Source: Folioceros fuciformis (lineage: Eukaryota > Anthocerotophyta > Anthocerotopsida > Anthocerotales). From it: 31,229 nt of DNA. Within the stretch, counting starts at the first letter, position 1, and each line of letters begins with the position of its first letter. The position numbers and the translations under genes were made by a program. Location of the stretch: assembly GCA_049999805.1 (NCBI GenBank), contig JBNGIO010001855.1:1-31229 (forward strand), given 5' to 3'. The notes under the pieces were generated by a model. It was not told where the DNA came from. It saw nothing but the letters and a program-made list of their open reading frames with translations, and did no database searches. Of this stretch, positions 23,001-31,229 are shown one piece after another.

Positions 23001-23857
23001 TTATTTCCCTTTGCGCAGAGCTTCAAAGAAAGCATCCTTCTCCGCTTGTGACATTCCTGTAAGCGCACAATCTCCTACCCCCCATTCTGCCCCACGGGCA
23101 CAGTACTTGTCCCGTATCTCCTTTCTATGCCTGCGCAAGAGAACTCGTAAGCTTATCTGCAAGGGACAGTCGTAGAATGCGACCCAAACTTGGAAATGAT
23201 ACGAACAATTCTGCGTTCTCCTTTGATTTCCTCAGAAGTTCTTGAACCAGTGGGGAGGACTTGAATTGTGCATCCCTCTCCTCATACCTCTTCTTGTTGG
23301 AATCTGCGGATGAGAGCTGATTATCAGGAATGGCATGTCGACTAGCCCTCATTAAGGTGATGTAGCTGAACAAGAAAATGCACCTTGAATTTGCTTCACA
23401 ATCTCTGGGGCCGAAGGTAATGAGGGCAAATCAAAGGAGCCGACCCCGGGGATTCCAGAGAGCATACCAGCTTCAGCTGCAATTCAGTACAAGAGCGTTA
23501 CTCTAGAGCAAGAAGGCATGTCATCAAAACGCTTCCATCAGACCTCAAAAGCTCGTGAAAGAGGACACCCTGTGGATGCAGATTGGGAGGAACTGTCACC
23601 TGTCATACACACGGGGCTGCACAGTGGGTACCTGAATCTAAGCAGGAGGTGAAGACGGTGCAGGCGGCAAGAGGCAGCAGCAAAGCAAAGCTCGCCTTCC
23701 GCCGAATGTGGGATCGCCAGTCCTCTACGCTGGTCCGCACCCGCACCGCAGATGGCAGCTCCGGAGCAGGCCCATGGGCAGCGGCTTGCTCTCCACATCG
23801 GATGCTCCTCGGGGCCACCGGACCCCAGGACGTGCAGCAGGTTAGTGCAGCCGCCAT
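23001..23857 (-). CDS. Predicted thylakoid-lumen protein with Tat signal and a YC-x-RGAEWGVGDC motif
   Basis: Exons: 23857-23632, 23476-23384, 23303-23207, 23130-23001, in phase, 181 residues. The N-terminus is a Ser/Ala/Pro-rich chloroplast transit peptide, followed by a twin-arginine hydrophobic signal (HIRRKASFALLLPLAACTVF). The mature part contains GMLSGIPGVGSFDLPSLPSA, KRYEERDAQFKSSPLVQEL, LRKSKENAELHRKEIRDKYC, ARGAEWGVGDCALTGMS and ends EKDAFFEALRKGK. Two Cys residues bracket the RGAEWGVGD segment and could form a lumenal disulfide. I recall this motif in land-plant chloroplast proteins of unknown function but cannot give a name. The third donor (GTTCGT) was chosen because it alone restores frame into KEIRDKYC. 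The stop is 36 nt from that of the Deg14-like gene on the other strand, so their 3' UTRs must overlap. Confidence 0.85.
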
Positions 23858-24304
23858 CTTGAGTCAAGTTGGATGTGTTCCTGCCCGCGAAGTCTCCCTC
23901 TGTCACCATAATCCCTGCCTTTTAACAGGTCCGAGTATTGGCTCCCTAATGCGGTCGCAAGAAACTGGTTCCGGCGCCGCATGAAAGCAACGTCCGAGTC
24001 CCAACGAGTCCCACGTCCGGACAATGAGCACACCAGCAGCTCACTATTTTTCCTTGCGACGCTCCGTGATGCACAGGAAGGCAGCAGCAAGCGATGCGGG
24101 GCTGGTCGCATCAAGCGTGGAGGATTCTGGTGGGTGGTAATCGCATATCAGCTCGCTTTCGTGCGCGCTAGCTTTTCCTTCGCCTTGCTGGTGGACATCA
24201 GCTTGGCATTTGGAGCCTGCTGGCACTGCAGGGAAGGAGAACGTTCTGGTTCAGGGACGGGAACTGGATTGAATGCGTTCGCCTCAGATACCGATCCAGC
24301 ACAT
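23858..24304. other. Divergent upstream region, partly open in the FkbM reading frame
   Basis: It separates the head-to-head starts of the lumen-protein gene and the FkbM gene. The FkbM frame is open from an ATG at 23981, so part of this region may be coding; otherwise it is two leaders and promoters packed into about 450 nt. Confidence 0.5.
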
Positions 24305-25357
24305 ATGAGGACGGGCAGTATCTGCAGCAGCAGACTGGATTGCCGATGTCAGCCCCGAAGGTTTCTGCTGCGGGCTCTGTTGTGTGCGCTGGCCCTTGCT
24401 GCGATGCCTCTGCTTGTGGTGCTCTACGAGGGCTGTTGTGTAGCGGGTGAGGCAGCAATGGCGTGTACCCTCTGGAGCTTCAAAGCAGCAGGTGGTGAAC
24501 ACGCATCAGGAAGGCCGCATGAGCAGCTCTTTTCCGAGAAAGTGCTCGAACGGCAACAGGGAAGAACGTGGCCGAGCAAGTGCTGGAGAAGTAGAGTGGA
24601 AGATGCCTTTCATCATTGTCCGGTGAGCGATGAGAAGGCTTCTGCCATGCGGAATGCCGAGCCCTTAATTGTGGAAGAGCCTCTGAAGCCATGGATCACC
24701 CTTAAGAAGAACATCCAGAATGTTGTCTACCTCCCCACACTTCAGGATCTCACTCGCTACACCAGGCATGTGTATGTCGACATAGGGGCCAGGAATTATG
24801 GGTCTAGCATAGGCAGCTGGTTCAAGAAGGTGTACCCGAAGCAAGGTCAGGCGTTCCAGATCTTCGCCATAGAGGCAGACAGGAAGTTCCGGAGAGGGTA
24901 TGCTGGCCATTCTGATGTGCACTTCCTTCCGTATGCAGCATGGACTAGAAACGAGACTCTGTTCTTTGGGACCGAAAAGGATGAACGCGGGGGTATGGGC
25001 CGGATTCAAAGCAATATCCGGGAGGTGGGAAAGCGGACTATCTCAAGCTCTCAAGGGGAAAACTACATTAGAGTGAAAGGACTGGACATAGCAGACTGGT
25101 TGCACCAGAGCGTGTCAAGAGATGACTTTTTGGTAGTGAAGATGGACGTGGAGGGTGCAGAGTTCGACCTCCTCCCCAAGCTGTTTGACACAGGGACCAT
25201 CTGCCTCATCGACGAGCTCTTCCTGGAATGCCACTACAATCGCTGGCAAAGGTGCTGTCCTGAGCGGACCACCAAGTTCAACAAGACTTACCAAGATTGC
25301 TTAGCTCTGTTCCAAGCTTTGCGCCGCAATGGTGTCCTTGTCCACCAATGGTGGTAG
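24305..25357 (+). CDS. Type II membrane protein with FkbM-like methyltransferase fold (plant family)
   Basis: Intronless. From ATG 24305 the protein has 350 residues; the frame is open from ATG 23981 (458 residues). A hydrophobic segment of about 22 residues (LLRALLCALALAAMPLLVVL) follows a basic tail, as in Golgi type II proteins, so I prefer the 24305 start. The lumenal part contains LKPWITLKKNIQNVVYLPTL, the SAM-binding-type loop HVYVDIGARNYGSSIGSWF, IFAIEAD, LPYAAWTRNETLFF, FLVVKMDVEGAEFDLLPKLF, ECHYNRWQRCCPE and the terminal GVLVHQWW. This pattern is typical of a plant family related to FkbM methyltransferases and common in seed plants, with unknown substrates. Enzyme activity is inference. 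The longer start would add a second hydrophobic stretch (residues about 49-80 of that form) and a Ser/Gly-rich linker. Confidence 0.88.
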   Translation: MRTGSICSSRLDCRCQPRRFLLRALLCALALAAMPLLVVLYEGCCVAGEAAMACTLWSFKAAGGEHASGRPHEQLFSEKVLERQQGRTWPSKCWRSRVEDAFHHCPVSDEKASAMRNAEPLIVEEPLKPWITLKKNIQNVVYLPTLQDLTRYTRHVYVDIGARNYGSSIGSWFKKVYPKQGQAFQIFAIEADRKFRRGYAGHSDVHFLPYAAWTRNETLFFGTEKDERGGMGRIQSNIREVGKRTISSSQGENYIRVKGLDIADWLHQSVSRDDFLVVKMDVEGAEFDLLPKLFDTGTICLIDELFLECHYNRWQRCCPERTTKFNKTYQDCLALFQALRRNGVLVHQWW

Positions 25358-25960
25358 GTCGGTGGGTGATACAATGCAGTACATCACCCGGGTTGGCTGC
25401 TGCAACGGAAGCCTCTTTGGAGGAGAACACAGAAAGTCTCACGGCCCCGTTTATCGGACATGACCTCAACGCAATAGCTGATGTCCTCCTCCTCCCCATC
25501 CAGATGTTAAACATCATCTCCTCCCCGTTGTGACTGGAATCAGCAAAAGACCCGGAAGTGGTAGGGGCATGATGAACAAGGCCTTAGAGGAGGGGGGGCG
25601 TTAGGCATTCTTTGCGTAGATGCCTGTGATGAATGCACCAAATCAACTTGACAATATGTCTGCCAGATGAACAAAGTACTTCCCCAACTGCTCCCACAGA
25701 CCTCTCATATGTCCTCTTCCTACTGCCCTTCGTCCCCCGTAGGAACAAGCCGTAAACCAACTGTTCAGTGTCTGTACTGGGACCCCGGATGCATTCCTTC
25801 ACAACCACGCACGGCCACAGCACCAAACAAAAACCGCCCAGATCGGATATGTGTGTACATCCACCAGGTGTCTTTACCCTTACGCAGATCGAATAGACCC
25901 AATTAGCTTTATATACCTATACACATGATGAAAGACGAAAAAAGCTCGGAGGCAATAAAT
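25358..25960. other. Intergenic between convergent FkbM and GILT genes
   Basis: About 600 nt holding both 3' UTRs. Short frames on both strands have no recognisable domain. AATAAA occurs at 25954-25959, on the plus strand, and could end the FkbM transcript, although it lies nearly 600 nt from that stop codon. Confidence 0.5.
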
Positions 25961-26707
25961 TCACGCCCTGAAAAGCGCCGTTCCGATTCGGGAAAACCCC
26001 GCCTCATGGGAGCTCGACGAGATACCTGATCCTAAACGCTGAAAATCGGTGCACACCGCAGGCTTGGGCTTGGGACCTTGGTAAGCTTCGCAAACGAATC
26101 TGGCCACGTCCAAGTACTCGTCAAGCAGAGGTGTCCCGTTCACCAGCACCCAGGGCACATAGCGGTGAGGCGGATTCAAGCTGTCCGTCTCCTGCGCACA
26201 TTGCAGCTCCAACTGCGCTCCCAAAGGTCCCAGAAAGCACTCTACCAGAGGACGAAGGTCCAGACCGGACGGCTCCACGCAGCTGGTCCACTGCTCGTAG
26301 GCCACCGCGCCGTCCAGAGCCTCCAAGCAGAAGACGAAGGGAAACCACTGGAACACGTCCGGCCACAGGCTGATGGCGCAGGTCTGGATCACGTTCAAGC
26401 GACACTCGTCCTCCCCGTGCTGGCAGATCATGGAGCCATCATCGTAGATATGCGCGTTGCCGTAAGGGATGATCCGCAGATCCACGACGTCTATGAGGCC
26501 GTTCTCGAAGAATTTGCTCAGGTAGTTCACGATGAAGTTTCTGCAGTAAGGGCAGAGGGACTCCGAATACATCTCCACCAAAACCTTGCCGTCTCCTCCC
26601 GAGCTGTGTAGGACCGAGGCTTCAGAAACCGCGGACGCCAGTTGCGCAGTAGCAAGAAGGAGGAATAGCAGAATCTGGCGGGATTCGACCCGCACCGCCA
26701 TCGCCAT
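25961..26707 (-). CDS. GILT-family thiol reductase (gamma-interferon-inducible lysosomal thiol reductase-like)
   Basis: Reduces protein disulfides in acidic or secretory compartments. Single exon, 248 residues from ATG 26707, which begins a clear signal peptide (MAMAVRVESRQILLFLLLAT, then AQLASA). The frame is open to an ATG at 26806, but that would bury the signal peptide, so 26707 is preferred. Hallmarks are the redox motif CPYC (Cys52, Cys55) in VEMYSESLCPYCRNF, the family signature CQHGEDECRLNVIQTC, and later paired Cys residues (TSCVEPS, VECFLG, LQCAQE, RFVCEAYQ). HRYVPWVLVNGTPL matches the conserved Val-Pro-Trp-Val region of the family. Length and Cys spacing fit an intact enzyme. It is probably vacuolar or secreted; the target is unknown. 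Convergent with the FkbM gene. Confidence 0.93.
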   Translation of the reverse strand: MAMAVRVESRQILLFLLLATAQLASAVSEASVLHSSGGDGKVLVEMYSESLCPYCRNFIVNYLSKFFENGLIDVVDLRIIPYGNAHIYDDGSMICQHGEDECRLNVIQTCAISLWPDVFQWFPFVFCLEALDGAVAYEQWTSCVEPSGLDLRPLVECFLGPLGAQLELQCAQETDSLNPPHRYVPWVLVNGTPLLDEYLDVARFVCEAYQGPKPKPAVCTDFQRLGSGISSSSHEAGFSRIGTALFRA

Positions 26708-27020
26708 CAGAGCTGGCGAATGTGACGGACGGACGGCTGGTAACTCTGGGCCCCGTCTGGTTATCATGTACACTTGGAGGACAGAGTTGTGCAAGCTGAA
26801 GTCCAAATTGGACGAATGAGGATGTACACAGAGGAACGCAGACCTACCACAAAGAAGGTGGAGGAACGACGGGGGTGAAGGGCCGTGAAAGAGCTAGAGG
26901 AAAACCGTAGCATGTAAAACTTTGCACATTTAAATGAGTGTTGCATTTCGTAATAATAAACTTTGGAGCTGATGGAAACTAACATGAAATTCACAAGAGT
27001 AGAGCTTGAAAGACGGGAAC

Positions 27021-27076
27021 TAAGGTGAGGATTCTTCACTCCAAGATAAGTGGATCTAAGGTGGGGATTCTTCGCT
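27021..27076. repeat. Imperfect 20-nt direct repeat, 36-nt period
   Basis: TAAGGTGAGGATTCTTCACT at 27021-27040 recurs with two mismatches at 27057-27076. Confidence 0.75.
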
Positions 27077-29015
27077 GAGGTGCGTTTTGTCCGGATGGGT
27101 CTTTCAAAAGTAGAATCCTTGCACATTCTTGGGGTTTATGTAGAACAGCTTACGTCCATCTTAGATGTTATTTTACACAGATTTTTAGGAATTATGCCCA
27201 TAGCTCCATGTGTCTAAAGAGCAAAGGGATGAAAACATGCCGTCCTACAAGGGAGAATACTTATGGCTTTATGGCTTTAGTACTTGCACAACCCTCCACA
27301 GATCATGGAATCAACTACTCAAACCTATCCCTCTCTCTGAAAAAATAGGTCAACTCTAATTGAAACCCCATTGCACAAAGGATACGAACGCTCCCTCTGC
27401 GGAAGAAAAAACAAGCCCTAGAGAACGTGACATCTTGAGCTGCATCATGGGTACCAATGTGATGCCCCCCAATGGGACAATGTGCTATATGGTACTCTCT
27501 GTCGACAATGGCAATCCCACAACTATATGTAGAGAGAGAAAAAGCTAAGGGGTGGACCAAACATAATCGGAATATCATCACGACGGCGAAAGTTGCTAGT
27601 GCAATTTGAAACGCTTAGATGTAACGTCCAGCCAAGAGCCAACTCCTTTACCTTAACAAGAGCAAATATAGGCCTGAGAAAGTCTAGGGATGGATGAGTC
27701 CAAGAGAAGAGCTATTAGTGTCTGGCCATATGCTTTTCAAAGGGCGAGGCTTGAAGACCCCTCAACCCTTCTCTAGAAAAAGGAGGTCAAAGGGCTGAGG
27801 TCTCACAAGCCTCAAAAGGTGAAGGATCCCTCACTTGCCTATGAGACATATGTAAGGAAAACAACTCTTCTTAACACCTAAGATATAATATTCAAAAAGA
27901 GGACAATCCTTGAGCAAAAAATGAGAGGACAAAATTGCAGCCTTCCTCGATATACTTTGCCCAACTTCGAAGGCATCTAGTAAGGAAGCCTACTTCTGGA
28001 CCATATCACCAACGGCACACTCGAAGGGTGCCATGACATATGATATTCCCAGGCACTTCGTAACCTGATTGCCAAACTTTCTAAGACTTGAAAAAAATTA
28101 GAGAAGGTGCAACAATTCTAATAAGGTAACTTGGTTGTCGTGCAAAGCAAGATGAAAGAATACAAAATGCAATATGAGGGTCATTGATCTTCAAGATTTT
28201 TTTTTTTTGCCTTTGAGCAGTCTCGCAGAGCTCCATATTATTATGTTTTAGTAATGCCACAAGCTACCTGTGCTCTGCTGATGACTAGTAGTGTATATCG
28301 AGTCTTCTGGTCTATTGTACTACATACATGTATGTGCCGTTTTATACCATGTGTTGTATATGAGAATGAACGGATAATATTTTCGTGTGTATACCATGGC
28401 ATATACAAAATAGGAAGTATATAATGGTTTATACATGAACATAGTATATCGTCCATGTCATGTTGTACCACTAAGCATGGCACTCATGCATGGTTCATAA
28501 GTTAACAATACTCACACAATGCCACATTACACACATGCTCTATTACACAATTTTTGTCATTTCGATCTCATTAATTTTTTATTTGGAAGTGCTCTTTTTT
28601 ACTAAGGGTAGAAATACTTTTTTTTTACTAAAAGTTCATTTCCGATTATGCACATGTAACATATTTCTTCATCTCTTTTGACTCATTTTCATTTTGTAAA
28701 AATGAGGATAGCAAAGTTCTCATGTTGCTTATGTTCATCGTCATTATAAATTCTTCTTGCCACATTAATCTAATTAATAATATCTAGTTTTAGCTCAAAT
28801 AAATGTTAGTTTTTCTTAATATATTTTCTTGATATAACTCATAGTGTTATATATATTCTTGATACTTGAAGTGAAAATTGGTTCAATACAAGGTTCAAGG
28901 ATAGGTGGTCAATCAGGTGCTCTTTTTGCCGCAAATTGAGAAATGGTAAGAACCTATATCTTCACCTATGTGCTAAACAAACAAAGTGTTTGTCAAATTT
29001 GGGTTTTGGGTTCAT

Positions 29016-29105
29016 CACTTGAAATTCCATACTATATCTTTGTTTACATTCTATACACAACACTTGAAATTCCATACTATATCTTTGTTTACATTCTATA
29101 CACAA
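29016..29105. repeat. Perfect 45-bp tandem duplication
   Basis: Two identical copies, 29016-29060 and 29061-29105, each starting CACTTGAAATTCCATACTAT. Identity is complete, suggesting a recent slip or an assembly duplication. Confidence 0.95.
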
Positions 29106-29930
29106 TATTTCTAAGGTAATGGCCCTAATGGTACATTTGAGTTTCTTTATAGAAGAGGAGAACAATTGTCATTTAGAAGTCATTAGTGGGGTGAAAGCAT
29201 TCAGCAAGTTTTCAATTCAAAGCTTTGAATGCACACATTTCTTTGGTAATAATCTATTATCATTGCAGTGATTGTGTGAGAATATTCTAAGAAACTAGCA
29301 CAATTTGGCTCAATCAAATTCTCAACCTTACCCTATGCTGCTAAGGAACCAACTATGTTGCCAAATCTCATCATCATGTCGAAGTTGTTTTTATTTTATT
29401 TTTCCTATTTTGTGCTATTTCGAAGTTTTCTAGTCGGACAATAAATAAATAAATGGGTTTCAAATTGCTTACGCCATGTCCTAAATCCATGTCGGATTTT
29501 CGTTAGAGCAAGGACCCTAGAGCATCTTTGGATACTTGGGTGGAGGCATGAGAGGATTAATATATGCATTTGCAATTAATACAAGTGTTGTTGGACATTA
29601 TTCTAATTACACCATGTAAGAACAATGGTCAATGGAGTGTAACAACTGAGGAGTAATGGGAGTGTAACTTAGTGAAGCAACATAAACTCTACTTTGCTGC
29701 AGACTATTTAGAATGGGTAGGTAGATTGTTGGAAGAATACACCCCATATATGTGAGTGCTTTGGACCTCAACCACCTCTTCGTACTGTCATTTCTATTAC
29801 ACTTTTCTACCGCCTTCTTAGTGCCTTGCATTCCAGTCTTCAACCATCTACAAGTCCTCATGCTCCTTCTCCATCATTTTCTTCCCCAATGTTTCTCTCC
29901 TTTGGTGGTGTTAGACCAACAGTAGTTAAG

Positions 29931-29975
29931 AACATAGCAACAACAGCCGCCATCACCAACATAGCAACAACAGCC
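29931..29975. repeat. AACATAGCAACAACAGCC direct repeat
   Basis: The 18-nt unit starts at 29931 and again at 29958, a 27-nt period, within a CAA/CAG-rich patch. Confidence 0.75.
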
Positions 29976-30637
29976 AACAACGTGATGGCGGCGACAAAAT
30001 TCATGGTGATTTGTCAATGATGAGGCTAGCAACCCTTGAAAGCTCATGGAGGCTAACATTTAGGCGCACACCTACGCCAACTTCACTGACTAAAGGGTGG
30101 GGAGGACTCGGTGGAGTAGTGGAACTTGGGCATTTTCTAGGCCTTTTGGATTATTAAGACTACGGCTCCAATCCAATAGTTTGCATGAAATTTTGCTGGC
30201 TTGCATGGAGGGGACGATGTGCTCCAGGAAAAACTAGAACAACCCCATGCTTTGAACAATGCAAATGATGAGAGAAGTCTATGAGTGAGAGTAAAAGGAG
30301 AAGCAATGGCACTACCTAGGTGCCCACCATGTTAAGAAGCTTGATTAAGGAGGCAAAGAAGGCTCTTCTTTCCCAAGGAGCATTACAAACCTCAACTAGT
30401 TGATTAATGCATACCATCGCAAGCCTTCGATTTCAGTCAACAGCTAAACTGCCTCCAAATTTGATTAGTGGCTAAATTGATTGTGCATTGGACAATAGTT
30501 AATAAGTGGTTTAAAAGAAGCACCACTTGGTAAATGATGTCTCCCTTCTACTTTGCAAACTAGTCCAGGGTAACCCATTCGGCTCGGGCAAAGTAATTGC
30601 CTAATGAATGAAAAAGGAGGTGAAAGGGCTTGGGCAT

Positions 30638-30779
30638 GAGAATCACCTGCCATTGGGGCTAGCTCGATTTAGGTATCTTGTGTGTGGACATTTAAATGCC
30701 TTCGGTAGGAGAAGCACTTGCCATTGGCGTTGGCTCAATTTGGCTATCATATGTGTGGACATTTAAATGCTTGATTGCT
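30638..30779. repeat. Imperfect tandem duplication of about 71 bp
   Basis: Two diverged copies, about 30638-30708 and 30709-30779. Both contain TGCCATTGG, GGCTnnnTCnATTT and GTGTGGACATTTAAATGC in the same order and spacing. Confidence 0.8.
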
Positions 30780-31107
30780 ATAAAATTAGATGGAAAAAAA
30801 ATCCTAAATTTTTTTTTTTTTTCCCAAAAGCAATAGGATTGAAGAGGATTAGCATAAGCCATGGTGTATAAAGCTACCACCAATATCTAATATATAATAA
30901 TTTGGAGTTAAAAGGGGTTAAGAATAGTCAACTTCATGTAACCCATAACTTATTTTCTGTTACTGAAAAAGAAATGGAAAGTCCAATCTTCTCCAAAGAT
31001 TGGAGGAACAACCTAAGCAAGGTTAAAGGCCAAAAGGAGTATTGGCCCCATTGAACATCATTGCTCCTAAAAGGAGCACTAGCGCCTTCAAACATTGTTC
31101 TTAAAAA

Positions 31108-31203
31108 CTACCTACTGCTCCTAAAATGTTAAGATATAGAATAACTTGTGCTTGGCTACCTACTACTCCTAAAATGTTAAGATATAGAATAACTTGTGCT
31201 TGT
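31108..31203. repeat. 48-bp near-perfect tandem duplication at the right edge
   Basis: Copies at 31108-31155 and 31156-31203 share CTCCTAAAATGTTAAGATAT and ATAGAATAACTTGTGCTTG; the main difference is CTACTGCTC against CTACTACTC. More copies may lie beyond the window. Confidence 0.9.
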
Positions 31204-31229
31204 TGTTGTTCTAAAGTTAGCGTTGGTCT

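Larger units (their letters stand above)
26708..31229. other. AT-rich gene-poor tail of the window
   Basis: It begins with the GILT promoter and leader, then about 4 kb without any convincing gene. The longest frames (minus 27126-26764, minus 29861-29607) have no recognisable domain. Base composition falls sharply from the GC-rich left part, with poly-T/A runs near 28197-28208 and 30809-30823. Several short tandem duplications are listed separately. It may be degraded transposon sequence, but I found no terminal repeats, integrase or reverse-transcriptase motifs. Confidence 0.6.

Noticed and set aside
26078-26611. Plus-strand frame of 177 codons
   Set aside because: Antisense shadow of the GILT gene, which has full family motifs on the minus strand.
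29700-30400. Possible LTR retrotransposon boundary (TGTTGGAAGAATAC near 29726)
   Set aside because: No matching second repeat, primer-binding site or polyprotein fragment could be found by eye.

Overview
The window is nuclear DNA of a green plant (streptophyte), most likely a non-seed land plant such as a bryophyte or lycophyte. The evidence is many short GT-AG introns (mostly 70-210 nt), plant-type proteins (thylakoid-lumen precursors with twin-arginine signals, plant eIF3c, a plant-specific FkbM-fold protein of the Golgi type), G/C-ending codons in exons and AT-rich DNA outside genes. The species cannot be named from sequence alone. No rRNA, tRNA, CRISPR or prokaryotic feature was seen.

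Layout, left to right: (1) 1-124, minus strand, the edge of an unidentified gene running off the window; (2) 857-4428, plus, succinate-semialdehyde dehydrogenase with about 19 exons; (3) 5052-8454, plus, translation initiation factor eIF3 subunit c with 3 exons; (4) 9437-11856, plus, a long coiled-coil protein ending in a Cys-Trp-Pro-Trp tail; (5) 12256-12949, plus, a small predicted Tat-dependent thylakoid-lumen protein; (6) 15514-13110, minus, a secreted single-lobe transferrin-like protein on a proline-rich stalk, the most unusual gene here; (7) 19053-15947, minus, a TBC-domain Rab GTPase-activating protein with 12 exons; (8) 20400-22964, plus, a Deg/HtrA serine protease close to plant Deg14; (9) 23857-23001, minus, a second predicted Tat-dependent lumen protein, tail-to-tail with the protease; (10) 24305 (or 23981)-25357, plus, a Golgi-type membrane protein with an FkbM methyltransferase fold; (11) 26707-25961, minus, a GILT-type thiol reductase. 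From about 26.8 kb to the end the DNA is AT-rich, has no convincing gene and carries several short tandem duplications.

The genes are not an operon or an obvious pathway; this is ordinary gene-dense plant chromatin with housekeeping genes in both orientations. The themes that recur are organelle proteins (SSADH and Deg14-like in mitochondria, two in the thylakoid lumen) and secretory-pathway proteins (transferrin-like, FkbM, GILT, Rab-GAP). Exon structures were built by hand from splice signals, phase continuity and remembered family patterns. Internal exons of SSADH, TBC, Deg14-like and both lumen proteins join in frame throughout; the 5' end of SSADH and the 3' ends of the transferrin-like and TBC genes are less certain.
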